64,000 nucleotides of DNA from contig JADJWG010000002.1 of NCBI GenBank assembly GCA_016716475.1, positions 1,178,001-1,242,000 on the forward strand, given 5' to 3'. Under the pieces are notes generated by a model. It made no database searches. It saw only the letters and a list, made by a program, of their open reading frames with translations, and was not told where the DNA came from. The number at the start of each line of letters is the position of its first letter. Position 1 is the stretch's first letter. The translations under genes and the position numbers were made by a program. Below are positions 45,294-53,771 of the stretch, piece after piece. Origin of the DNA: Phycisphaerales bacterium. Its GTDB lineage: Bacteria > Planctomycetota > Phycisphaerae > UBA1845 > Fen-1342.

Positions 45294-46279
45294 CCGGCAA
45301 TCAAATCTGCGTCCCCGTGGACCCAGCGAACCCCGGTCAGTTCTTCGCGTGCTGCGGGCTGCTGGAGTTGGCGGCGCGGACGTGGCCCGGCGCCACCGGG
45401 AGGTTCATCGACAGTCACATCGAAATTGGCGGCATACCGGACGACGCGACCATCTTGACCCTCATCCAGCGCCTCCAGAAGGTCGGCCTTGCCGGTGCTC
45501 TCACTCCCGAACTGAAGTCCGAGCTCGATCAACTGGAGGAGGCCAAGCGGGAGGCCAAGCAGAACGGGAGCGCCCTGACGGCCGAGTGTGAGGCTCGGCG
45601 AAAGCAACTCGGCGGGCTGCTCAGATCTGGCCGTGTCACTATCGGGTCGCCCTTCGAACTTGACATGGACTGGTGGCAGGGCGATAGCGACGAGGTTCCT
45701 AAGCCATGGGCGGGCAGCATGCAAGTGCGCCGAGTAGCAGCCGCAGCACTCGCCGAATGCGTCTGCGCATTCTCAAAGCTACACCCGTTCGACTTCGCAT
45801 GCGTTTTGCGGCCGACCGATGATGAAGAGAGCGACGAAGTCGCCGAGGGGGAAGGAGTCGAGGAAGGCAAGGCCGAGCCGTTCTACTTCGACTGCACGCG
45901 CGGATCGAACGCTCATCCGGTCGATCAGGGGTTCAGCGCGAACAAGCTCTCGGTATGGCGAAATGGGCCGGCGAGCAAATCTGGCAAGATCAAGCGGAAG
46001 CAAGTGAAGATGGAGAGCGCCGCCTTCCCTGCAGTTGAGCTGTTGGCACTCATTGGCCTCCAGCGTTTCCGCCCGATGCCGACCAAGCAGCCGCGCGTGT
46101 TCGTCTACCGTGCCTGGACGGTCCCGCTGCCGCCGGCCGTTGCCGCTGCTGCCGCGTGCGGCCTGCTTCCAGGCGGCGGAGGCGACTTGTACCGCTTCGA
46201 GAACGCGTTCCGCACTGATCAGCGCAAGCACAAGGGCTTTCTGCCCGCCATTCGCATTACAGAAGGAGACACTCCATGA
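45290..46279 (+). CDS. Type I-G Cas subunit, Csb3/Csx17-like (probable large subunit)
   Basis: 329 residues, ATGA-overlapping both cas3 and csb1. The N-terminus ICVPVDPANPGQFFACCGLL ELA resembles the opening of the Csb3 group in type I-U loci, and the later FYFDCTRGSNAHPVDQGFSA and PAVELLALIGLQRFRP recall the Csx17/Cas8u core. A charged coiled segment occupies about residues 75-115. In the effector it would take the place of the large subunit that reads the PAM and contacts Cas3. It is far shorter than Csx17 (about 700 residues), and no other Cas8 candidate exists in the locus. The family name is given with reserve. Confidence 0.7.
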   Translation: MTGNQICVPVDPANPGQFFACCGLLELAARTWPGATGRFIDSHIEIGGIPDDATILTLIQRLQKVGLAGALTPELKSELDQLEEAKREAKQNGSALTAECEARRKQLGGLLRSGRVTIGSPFELDMDWWQGDSDEVPKPWAGSMQVRRVAAAALAECVCAFSKLHPFDFACVLRPTDDEESDEVAEGEGVEEGKAEPFYFDCTRGSNAHPVDQGFSANKLSVWRNGPASKSGKIKRKQVKMESAAFPAVELLALIGLQRFRPMPTKQPRVFVYRAWTVPLPPAVAAAAACGLLPGGGGDLYRFENAFRTDQRKHKGFLPAIRITEGDTP

Positions 46280-47394
46280 GCGACGTGTTAACCAAATACG
46301 ACGCCTGGCTCAATGACGACGGCCCCGCGGCCCTCGTTATCCGCGAGCACCTCATGCCCGTCGAGGGCCGCGACGGCGTGGTCTTCCCCGCGACCTTCGC
46401 CGCCGAACAGGGGAACGACCCGAATCGGTTCCGCGGCGGCTACAACATCGACGGACCATTCAACGGCCAACCCGATGGAGAGAACGTCTGCCTCATCGAC
46501 TCCGTCGGCTCGCAGGCCAACCGCGTCGAGCCGGAGTTCGCCAAGGAGAAATACCGCACTCTGGTGCCGCAGATCACGATCAAGGCGGGCAACGAGAAGG
46601 AGGTAAGCATCCTTGACGCCGGGCACCGGGCCGGCGACGCGCTGCTGCGGTGCACTGAACTAGCGCAGGAATTGAAGGCGTCCTTCGAGAGCGTCGGCAA
46701 GGGAGATGCACAAGCACTAGCGAGGATCGCCCCGACTTCCCTGGTCTTCGGCGTCTGGGACTCGCGCGACACTCAAGCCAAGCTCCCTCGCATCTTGGGC
46801 TCCACCATCCGCGCGTTCAACGTCCGAAAGCTCACCCGGGGGGCGGTCTACATCCCACCCTTGGATTACTCGGCCCTGGAGGTCTTCAGCAAAGAGGACA
46901 AGGAAACGGCCGAGGGCGACAAGAAGAGCCCGCTGGCCCAGCGAGGCTTCGTCCACAACCCCGCGTCCGGCTCGCACGGCGGCATTATCGCGACGGGCGG
47001 CATCCGGCGCGACGCCACGCTCAATCTCGCGGCGCTCCGGCTGCTAAACGCCGGCAAGGACGACCCCGCCCCGCTACGTCGCTACATTCTCGGCCTTTCC
47101 CTTGTGGCCTTCACCCATCCCAGCGCGTTCGTCGGGTACCTTCGACAGGGGTGTACGCTCGTCCGCGACCCCGACAAGAAGCCCGAGTTCGTCGAGGTTC
47201 ATCCCGATGGCAAACGCGCCCCCGCCGGCATCACGCATGAAGCGGCGCTCACCTTCGCCGAAACGGCGGCCAAGGCGTTCGGCGTTGGTGAGTCCAAATC
47301 CGTCACCTTCGACAAGAACGCCGCCAAGCAGGATGTGACCGAAGCTGGCAAGAAGAACAAGAAGACCAGGAAGACAGAGAAAGCGGAGGCATAG
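46276..47394 (+). CDS. csb1: Cas7-type backbone protein Csb1 (GSU0053 family)
   Basis: 372 residues. Family features are EHLMPVEGRDGVVFPATFA, YNIDGPFNGQPDGENVCLID SVGSQANR (two pieces), RAGDALLRCTELAQELKASF, LVFGVWDSRDTQAKLPRILG STIRAFNV and ARGAVYIPP-like RGAVYIPPLDYSALEVF. Csb1 is the RAMP-fold Cas7 that lines the crRNA in type I-G complexes. The C-terminal 30 residues are Lys-rich. It overlaps the previous gene by four bases and is followed seven bases later by csb2. Confidence 0.93.
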   Translation: MSDVLTKYDAWLNDDGPAALVIREHLMPVEGRDGVVFPATFAAEQGNDPNRFRGGYNIDGPFNGQPDGENVCLIDSVGSQANRVEPEFAKEKYRTLVPQITIKAGNEKEVSILDAGHRAGDALLRCTELAQELKASFESVGKGDAQALARIAPTSLVFGVWDSRDTQAKLPRILGSTIRAFNVRKLTRGAVYIPPLDYSALEVFSKEDKETAEGDKKSPLAQRGFVHNPASGSHGGIIATGGIRRDATLNLAALRLLNAGKDDPAPLRRYILGLSLVAFTHPSAFVGYLRQGCTLVRDPDKKPEFVEVHPDGKRAPAGITHEAALTFAETAAKAFGVGESKSVTFDKNAAKQDVTEAGKKNKKTRKTEKAEA

Positions 47395-47401
47395 GCGCCC
47401 C

Positions 47402-48934
47402 ATGCCCTCTCACCTCCACATCTCCGTCACCTTCCTCCAGCACACCTGCCACGCGCGCCTGGGCAAGGAAGACGCCGCGCCCAACGAATGGCCGCCCTCG
47501 CCGCTGCGGCTCTTCCAGGCGATGGTCGCGGGCGCCGCGGCGCGCTGGGCCGGCGATGACGGCTCAACCCGCGCCGCACTCACCGCCCAGGCGCCGGTCG
47601 CTGCGCTGGGATGGCTGGCGAATCTATGCGCCGCGACGCCTCCGACGATCCTGGCGCCGCGCGCCGTCACGGGCCAGACCGTGCCGCGCTACGTCCCCAA
47701 CAACTCCGCCGACCTCGTCGCCGCGAAGTGGTCCCGGGGCGATGTGCTCGCCATGTTCGAGGACCGCACGAAGAAGGTCTTCCGCCCGACGCACCTGCTC
47801 GACGGCGATACGGTCCACTATCTGTGGCCGCTCGACGAGACGAGCGAGCGCCAAGCCCGCCAGAACGAACCGACCATCGCCGCCGCCGCGCGCTGCATCG
47901 TTGCGCTCGGCTGGGGCATCGACGCCGCCATTGGCGATGCCCGCATCATCGACGAACCCCAGGCCGCCAGGCTATCTGGCGAGCGATGGGAACCGGGGCG
48001 CGTCGGCACGCCCGGCCTGCGCCTTCCTGTCTCGAACACACTTGACGCGCTCATAGACCGTCATGCAAAGTTCCTCGATCGCCTGAAGGATGGCGTGTTC
48101 CACCCCGTGCCGCGCTTGCGCGCGTTCAGCACCTCCGCGTACCGCCGAGCGTCCGACGTGCCCCCCCGTCCCTTCGCGGCTTTCGCCCTCCGCCGGCTTG
48201 ACGATCCCGAAAAGTCTCGGCCGTTTGGCGTCGAGAACGCTGCCAAGGTCGCTGCTATGCTCCGCCACGTCGCCTGCAAGGCCACCCAGAAGGATCGTGA
48301 CTATTGGGCCGCCGTCCCTGGCGGCTCGAACATGTATGTCGCTGGCCATACGCGCGACGATCCTGCGCTCACGCGCGGCCCCACGCCCCCACGTTTTTCC
48401 TACTTACCGCTGCCCTCGATCGGTAGCCCGTACGCTGACGGCATGATCCGGCGTGTCCTCGTCGCCGAACCGCACGACGGAGACGGGCGGCACGCCAAGT
48501 GGGCCGCGATGCGCCTCGCAGCATCGGACTTGATCGACGAGGACACCGGTGAAGCGGTCGCGACGCTCGAACGGCTCGACCCGACCGACCGCGTGCTGCG
48601 GATGTTCACGCAGCGCTCGCGCGCGTGGATCACCGCCACGCCGATCGTCCTCCCGGGCTACGACGGGCTCAAGGCCACCAAGGCGGCGAAGCTGCTATCC
48701 CGCGCCTGCGACCAGGCGGGCCTGCCATCGGGTTCGGTGGAGTCGTTCGAGTTCATCGGCCCGCCGGCGCACACGGGCGGTGCCGGACGGTTCTTCGTGC
48801 CGAAATATCTCCGCCGGTGGCCGCTCCGCTGGGCCGTGCTACACTTCACGGAGAAAGTTGAGGGTCCGCTCGCTCTGGGAGCGGGCCGGCATTGTGGCCT
48901 GGGTGCGTTGTCGGCGATTGACCCGCGAGCGTGA
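47402..48934 (+). CDS. csb2: Cas5-Cas6 fusion Csb2 (GSU0054 family)
   Basis: 510 residues. The opening HLHISVTFLQHTCHARLGKE and NEWPPSPLRLFQAMVAG is the GSU0054/Csb2 signature; the middle includes DTVHYLWPLD and ARFLEDRLK-like HAKFLDRLKDG. The C-terminus carries a Gly-rich, RAMP-type end (EKVEGPLALGAGRHCGLGAL). The fused protein caps the crRNA 5' handle (Cas5) and cleaves repeats (Cas6). A hairpin able to serve as its substrate is present in the repeats. It is the last cas gene, 170 bases before the array and on the same strand. Confidence 0.92.
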   Translation: MPSHLHISVTFLQHTCHARLGKEDAAPNEWPPSPLRLFQAMVAGAAARWAGDDGSTRAALTAQAPVAALGWLANLCAATPPTILAPRAVTGQTVPRYVPNNSADLVAAKWSRGDVLAMFEDRTKKVFRPTHLLDGDTVHYLWPLDETSERQARQNEPTIAAAARCIVALGWGIDAAIGDARIIDEPQAARLSGERWEPGRVGTPGLRLPVSNTLDALIDRHAKFLDRLKDGVFHPVPRLRAFSTSAYRRASDVPPRPFAAFALRRLDDPEKSRPFGVENAAKVAAMLRHVACKATQKDRDYWAAVPGGSNMYVAGHTRDDPALTRGPTPPRFSYLPLPSIGSPYADGMIRRVLVAEPHDGDGRHAKWAAMRLAASDLIDEDTGEAVATLERLDPTDRVLRMFTQRSRAWITATPIVLPGYDGLKATKAAKLLSRACDQAGLPSGSVESFEFIGPPAHTGGAGRFFVPKYLRRWPLRWAVLHFTEKVEGPLALGAGRHCGLGALSAIDPRA

Positions 48935-49104
48935 AGGTGGTGCAGGGGAGTGCCGGGTACGCTCGCGTCGATGCAGGTGTTTGACAAGTGAAGAGTTACA
49001 TCCAGCCGACCCGCTGCGCCAACCCGACCGGGAACCTAACTCGCTGCTTGCGCTCGCTATGTGGACTGCAAGTGGCACGTTTACCAAATGTTGCGAGAGC
49101 GGGA
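48935..49104 (+). promoter_or_regulatory. Probable CRISPR leader
   Basis: The 170 bases between csb2 and the first repeat are free of recognisable genes. They lie on the side of the array where repeats are perfect and opposite the degenerate end, and on the side carrying the cas operon, which is where a leader is expected. A TATGTG motif at 49059-49064 could be a -10 box 40 bases before the first repeat. New spacers would be added at its right edge. Confidence 0.6.
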
Positions 49105-50204
49105 GTTTCCGCGGCTCTCGAGCCGCGGTCCCATTGAAGCGGGGAGACCGCGTTCGATCTGAAGCGGCACACCGGGTTTCCGCGGCTCTCGAGCCGCGGT
49201 CCCATTGAAGCTCCTTCGTGTCATAAAACTCGACCACGCCCTGCGCGTTTCCGCGGCTCTCGAGCCGCGGTCCCATTGAAGCCGGCCACTCCTGCCAGAC
49301 CTGCGCCGCGGCCGGGGTTTCCGCGGCTCTCGAGCCGCGGTCCCATTGAAGCCTTATTCTACCGGGTGGGTCCGAGTGTGCCACGAGGTTTCCGCGGCTC
49401 TCGAGCCGCGGTCCCATTGAAGCCCTTGGCGCGGTTTGGTCCCGACTCGCACCGGCTGGTTTCCGCGGCTCTCGAGCCGCGGTCCCATTGAAGCCTTATT
49501 CTACCGGGTGGGTCCGAGTGTGCCACGAGGTTTCCGCGGCTCTCGAGCCGCGGTCCCATTGAAGCAGCATGTCTCGATTCACAACCAACCCGGCCCGGCT
49601 GGTTTCCGCGGCTCTCGAGCCGCGGTCCCATTGAAGCTCTAGAACTTCTGCGTTTGGGGCACAACATGGCCGTTTCCGCGGCTCTCGAGCCGCGGTCCCA
49701 TTGAAGCACGCTCCTCATGTTGTCGAAATGGGGCACCGGCGGTTTCCGCGGCTCTCGAGCCGCGGTCCCATTGAAGCTGTAGACGACTACGCTTCTTCGG
49801 CGGCCTATGGGGTTTCCGCGGCTCTCGAGCCGCGGTCCCATTGAAGCCGGCCACTCCCGCCACACCTGCGCCGCGGCCGGGGTTTCCGCGGCTCTCGAGC
49901 CGCGGTCCCATTGAAGCCTCCTCAGGCCACTCGTACGCCACGGCGGCCGGGTCGTTTCCGCGGCTCTCGAGCCGCGGTCCCATTGAAGCACTTCATCATC
50001 GTCGTCGTCACCCGGTAGGCCAGCGTTTCCGCGGCTCTCGAGCCGCGGTCCCATTGAAGCTCTGTACGCGGATGAACAGGTATTACCCTGCGCGCCGTTT
50101 CCGCGGCTCTCGAGCCGCGGTCCCATTGAAGCTAGGCGTTCGTTCTCGCGAGCGCGGGCTGCTTGCTCGTTTCCGCGGCTCTCGAGCCGCGGTCCCATTG
50201 AAGC
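49105..50204 (+). CRISPR. CRISPR array, 16 perfect 36-bp repeats
   Basis: The repeat GTTTCCGCGGCTCTCGAGCC+GCGGTCCCATTGAAGC starts at 49105, 49176, 49247, 49317, 49388, 49459, 49530, 49602, 49672, 49742, 49812, 49882, 49954, 50025, 50097 and 50169, with 15 spacers of 34-36 bases between them. CCGCGGCTC and GAGCCGCGG form a 9-bp stem in the repeat, and the last eight bases ATTGAAGC fit a crRNA 5' handle, so transcription runs left to right. Spacers 4 and 6 are identical; spacers 3 and 11 differ at two positions. Two degenerate repeats follow (separate entry). Confidence 0.98.
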
Positions 50205-50239
50205 GCGATTGCCAGCCGGGACTTTGCGCCATTCGAGAG

Positions 50240-50345
50240 GTTTCCGCGGCTCTGATCGGCGGACACATGTCTCCGCGACGCACGGCCTCTAGCGTGTCGT
50301 GCCGCGTCGGCCGACGCGGCTCTGATCGGCGGACACAATGTCATC
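50240..50345 (+). repeat. Two degenerate terminal CRISPR repeats
   Basis: After spacer 16 (50205-50239) a repeat begins normally (GTTTCCGCGGCTCT) but continues GATCGGCGGACACA instead of CGAGCCGCGGTCCC. Exactly 70 bases later, the same CGCGGCTCTGATCGGCGGACACA string (23 bases, 50245-50267 and 50315-50337) recurs, so the repeat-spacer period is kept. The second copy has also lost its first bases. This is a trailer-end pair of altered repeats whose 3' half no longer forms the perfect stem. Confidence 0.85.
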
Positions 50346-50371
50346 GCCAGCCCCCAGCTCGCAACCGAGCC

Positions 50372-50677
50372 CTATCGCAGGCCAACCAGACGGCCTTCGA
50401 GCTCCCACCGATTCAGCGCCAAGATCAGCGATTCGATCGCGGCATTCTGAACGTCTGGCGGTGGCGGCGGGTCATGCAGCCACTCGAGTGTCCCGACCAC
50501 GCCGGCGACTCGCAGCCCCTCGGAAGTCTCGACATCGCTCAATTCCGGCGACATGTCGCGAGTCATCAGCCGGGCCAGAACCATGGCCCGGTTGCTCGCG
50601 GTGCCGAGCACGTGCGGTGACGAGCCATCATCCGGGATGCAGATGTACCAGCGGATGTTGGAAGTCGCATGTGGCAT
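50372..50677 (-). CDS. Hypothetical protein
   Basis: 101 residues with no family recognised. The sequence (WYICIPDDGSSPHVLGTASN; DVETSEGLRVAGVVGTLEWL; a run of prolines; AAIESLILALNRWELEGRLV) is compatible with a small folded protein rather than random frame. An AAAGGGG ten bases upstream of the start could be a ribosome-binding site. It runs toward the CRISPR array, ending 26 bases beyond the last degenerate repeat. Confidence 0.45.
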   Translation of the reverse strand: MPHATSNIRWYICIPDDGSSPHVLGTASNRAMVLARLMTRDMSPELSDVETSEGLRVAGVVGTLEWLHDPPPPPDVQNAAIESLILALNRWELEGRLVGLR

Positions 50678-50846
50678 GGAGGCAGCACCCCTTTCAACTC
50701 GATCTACGTGAGCGGCACGAGCGGGTTGGTGGCGCCGCTGACTCCCAAGTGTGCGGCCGGATTGAAACCATCATTACTCCCGCATCCTTGCTTGCTTGAC
50801 GCATTCGACTCGGCCACGTAGCCGCAACTGTGTCGCGGAAGCGCAA

Positions 50847-51179
50847 CTACTGCTGTGTTTCGCTGCGCCGCAAGTCGGCGAGCGTTTCGGCGACGTCCTC
50901 AAGCAACAGTGCGCGCTTCGCCATGGCATACTCGAGTTCCGTCGTTGTGGTCGCGAGCGTTTCGAGCTTGTTTCTTAACAGGTTGACCGTAGCCGGCAAG
51001 GCCCCCTGGCCTTGCGTGAACGGGTCGCAGTTGCGTGCCACCGCATCGATGTCGTCGCGCAGTGCCGCACAGATACTGGACGTGAGGGCCATGTCCGCGA
51101 GCGCAGCTCGAAGCGCCGGGCTCAAATCATCGACGATGGTCTCGGGGGAGTCATATTGGGGCTGTTGGTCGTTGACCAT
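50847..51179 (-). CDS. Hypothetical helical protein
   Basis: The ATG at 51179 has GGAGG five bases upstream and gives 110 residues (an ATG at 51191 is in frame but overlaps that ribosome-binding site). The sequence is almost entirely helical with heptad-like spacing (LSPALRAALADMALTSSICA; NLLRNKLETLATTTTELEYA; RALLLEDVAETLADLRRSE). It follows the chemoreceptor gene by 93 bases on the same strand. No family recognised. Confidence 0.5.
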   Translation of the reverse strand: MVNDQQPQYDSPETIVDDLSPALRAALADMALTSSICAALRDDIDAVARNCDPFTQGQGALPATVNLLRNKLETLATTTTELEYAMAKRALLLEDVAETLADLRRSETQQ

Positions 51180-51272
51180 GTGCTCCTCCATGGCATTAGC
51201 CGATAAGCGAAAGCCGGCTCGTCGGGGCGCCCACGGGGACCGCCGCAGGCGCCCCTTATGACGAGCACAGCA

Positions 51273-52949
51273 CTAGAACTCGTTCAGGTTCGGATCAGTC
51301 GTACCGGTTGTCGCCGCGGCCTTCACCGGGGCCGCTTGTAGCGGCACGCGCTTGGCACGGGTTCTACCGACCTTGGATTCCACGAGTGGCGTATGGGCCG
51401 CATGAACCGTGTTCAGCAACCGGCGTGGCGGCACGCTGTTGCTCGTCGCTGTGGAGGTATTCTCGACCAGCGCCAGGAGCTCGCCGACGAGACCCTTGAC
51501 GGAGGCGGCCTGCGCCGCGAGTTCCTCCGCGGCGGACGCGGCCTCCTCGGCGCCCGCGGCATTGGACTGGGTGACCTGGTCCATCTGCGAGACGGCCGTC
51601 GTAACCTGCTGCACGCCCTCGGCCTGCTCGTCGCTCGCACTTGAGATCCCGCTGACGAGTTCGGACACGCGCGTGACGCCGCTGACGATGGCCTTGATCG
51701 CGGAGACGCCGTCCCGCGATTTCGCGACCGACTCCTCGATCAAACTGGTCGTCTCCTTGGCCGCTCCGGCCGCACGCTGGGCCAGGTTGCGGACCTCCTC
51801 GGCCACGACCGCGAAGCCCTTGCCGTGTTCGCCGGCCCGGGCGGCCTCCACCGCCGCGTTCAGCGCCAGCAGGTTGGTCTGGAAGGCGATCTCTTCGATG
51901 ACCTTGATGATCTTGCTGATCTTGTCGCTCGCCTCGTTGATGCCACTCATGGTCTTCTCGCCGTCCTGGGCCGCGACGTTCGCCTCGCTGGCCACCTGGT
52001 TGGCGTCCTTCGCGTTGGTGGCATTCTGCCGCGTCATCGCGGAGACTTCTTCGAGCGCGGCCGAAGTCTCCTCGAGCGAAGAGGCCTGCTCACTGGCGCC
52101 CTCGGCCAGTTGCTGGGAGACGGCGGAGACCTGCGCCGCGGCGTCGTTGACCTGGTCGGCGCCTTCGGACATCCCACCGATGATGCGCAGCAGCGTCTGG
52201 CCGGTTTCACGCAGTTCATGCGTGCTGCAGGTCTTGAGACCCTTGAAGGTGTTCCGCAGCGGCACCGTGATGCTGCGAGTAATGAAGATGCCGAGCGTCA
52301 ACGTGACGAACACGGCCGAAGTCCCGAGAATCAGCATCAGCGTCGTGAGCCACTGGGCACGGGCCTGGCTCTCGACCACCTCCCGGTGGCAGATGTCGAC
52401 GTTAACCTTGATGAGGTCTTCGAGGATGCGGCTGCAGGTAGCGAACGAAGCGCGGATCGCGACCAGCTTTGTACGTCCTTCTTCGTAGGCGGCGCGCTCC
52501 GCCTCTTCATGACCGCTGGCCAGCGCGCGTTCCCACGCGTGGTTCACCGTCAGGAATTCACTCGCCATCTTCTTCCATTCGGCGAAGGCCGGCTGGAACT
52601 CGCGCCAAAGAGCGGTTTCTTCAGGCGTATGCGGCAGCGACTCGTACTCGGTCCAGGCGGCCTCAATGTCACGCCAGACGCGCGTTAGATCGCCGCGCAT
52701 CTGCTCACGCTCGGCCGAGGTGAAGCCGGCGTTCATCAAGGTGTTGTTGATGGCCCGGATTTCCATCTGGGCGACGGACAGGTGCAGGATGCTATTCAGG
52801 GTGGGCACACGTACTTCGCCAATCTCGTCGATGTCAGCGGCCGTGGTGGTGATGGCGTAGTACCCCGTGCCACTGAGTGCAAGGGCGATCGCGCCCGACA
52901 GGAAAAAACCACCCACTAGTTTGCCCAATAGGCTCATTCTGGCGAACAT
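51273..52949 (-). CDS. Methyl-accepting chemotaxis protein
   Basis: 558 residues: membrane helix 1 (LLGKLVGGFFLSGAIALALS), a four-helix-bundle sensor (about residues 40-190), membrane helix 2 (LMLILGTSAVFVTLTLGIFI), a short HAMP-like link and a signalling coiled coil with the invariant hairpin EEIAFQTNLLALNAAVEAAR AGEHGKGFAVVAEEVRNLA. It signals through CheW/CheA to the flagellar motor. The IS5-type element inserted next to the start codon separates the gene from its ribosome-binding site: GGGAG now lies beyond 53771. Expression may be abolished or depend on the element. A close paralogue lies at 62299-64000. Confidence 0.92.
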   Translation of the reverse strand: MFARMSLLGKLVGGFFLSGAIALALSGTGYYAITTTAADIDEIGEVRVPTLNSILHLSVAQMEIRAINNTLMNAGFTSAEREQMRGDLTRVWRDIEAAWTEYESLPHTPEETALWREFQPAFAEWKKMASEFLTVNHAWERALASGHEEAERAAYEEGRTKLVAIRASFATCSRILEDLIKVNVDICHREVVESQARAQWLTTLMLILGTSAVFVTLTLGIFITRSITVPLRNTFKGLKTCSTHELRETGQTLLRIIGGMSEGADQVNDAAAQVSAVSQQLAEGASEQASSLEETSAALEEVSAMTRQNATNAKDANQVASEANVAAQDGEKTMSGINEASDKISKIIKVIEEIAFQTNLLALNAAVEAARAGEHGKGFAVVAEEVRNLAQRAAGAAKETTSLIEESVAKSRDGVSAIKAIVSGVTRVSELVSGISSASDEQAEGVQQVTTAVSQMDQVTQSNAAGAEEAASAAEELAAQAASVKGLVGELLALVENTSTATSNSVPPRRLLNTVHAAHTPLVESKVGRTRAKRVPLQAAPVKAAATTGTTDPNLNEF

Positions 52950-53771
52950 GAGGCTATCTCAAAACCGGGACACCTGTTGACTTTGTACAATGATGCATGT
53001 TGACACTCACGAATGAGCAATTGGATTGGCTGGCGGACAGGATTCCGGATCGGCCGAAGAGTCCGAAGGGCGGCCGCCCGTCGCGGACAAGCGGCGGACG
53101 CTGCGCGGCATCTTCTGGATGCTGGACAACGGCGCGAAGTGGAAGGACCTGCCGCGCGAGTTCGGCGCGCGGGCCACGGTGCACCGTTGGTTCCACCGCT
53201 GGACGCGCGAAGGGCTCTTTGAGCAGGCCATGCGGGCCGCCGGACGCCTGGTCGAACGGCGCGGCGCGTACCGCGTGTACGAATGCTTCATCGACGGCAC
53301 CTTCGCCAAGGCCCGGGGCGGCGGTGATGGGATCAGCGCGGCCACCTCGGAAAAGGCGTGAAAATCATGGTTCTGGTCGATGCTCGCGGGTTGCCGGTGG
53401 CGATCGATACCGCGGCGGACGCCCACGAGAGCCGCTGCGTGCAGGCGCTGTTCGACTTCGTGCTGACGCGAGACGCCGCCGCGTGATCGGCGACAAGGCG
53501 TACGACAGCGACAAGCTCGACGAAGAGCTCGCACAGCGCGGCATGGAAATGATCGCGCCGCATCGCGGCAACCGCAAGCCGGAGAATGTGACACAGGACC
53601 GCCGGCCGCTGCAGCGCGCCAAGCGGCGCTGGACGGTGGAGCGGACGATCTCCTGGATCCAGAACTACCGCCGGCTCTGCATCCGTTGGGAGAAGTCGAG
53701 CTGCCTGTTCAGCGGCTTCTTGCATATGACCTGTACGCTTCTCTTGCTTTCAGAGGTTTTGAGATAGCCTC
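52950..53771 (+). mobile_element. IS5-type insertion sequence (822 bp)
   Basis: The ends are perfect 17-base inverted repeats: GAGGCTATCTCAAAACC at 52950-52966 and its complement at 53755-53771. An AT dinucleotide directly outside each end (52948-52949 and 53772-53773) fits a 2-bp target duplication. The only gene is a transposase broken by frameshifts. Removing the element and one AT restores GGGAGCGACTCATG in front of the chemoreceptor, which confirms the boundaries. Confidence 0.88.
52997..53767 (+). pseudogene. IS5-family transposase, three frameshifts
   Basis: The product can be followed through three frames: MLTLTNEQLDWLADRIP (from 52997), then from about 53080 in the next frame VADKRRTLRGIFWMLDNGAK WKDLPREFGARATVHRWF up to CFIDGTFAKARGGG, then from about 53340 GKGVKIMVLVDARGLPVAID, then from about 53480 back in the first frame RVIGDKAYDSDKLDEELAQR and WTVERTISWIQNYRRLCIRW. 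The DDE acids are in ECFIDGTF, VIGDKAYDSD and TVERTISW. Each change of frame needs one missing base. A single programmed shift, as in some IS5 subgroups, would not explain three. Confidence 0.85.

Noticed and set aside
48839..50198. Long open frames on both strands of the CRISPR array encoding repeated GPRLESRGN- or FRGSRAAVPLK-type peptides
   Set aside because: They are translations of the 36-bp repeat, whose length is a multiple of three; the peptides repeat with the array and have no other features.
50756..50770. GGCCGGATTGAAACC, resembling the 3' end of a CRISPR repeat of another type
   Set aside because: A single occurrence with no second copy at repeat spacing, and no match to the repeat of this locus.
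52997..53767. Programmed frameshifting in the IS5-type transposase
   Set aside because: One programmed shift is known in some IS5 groups, but three changes of frame are needed here and no slippery A-run is present at them.
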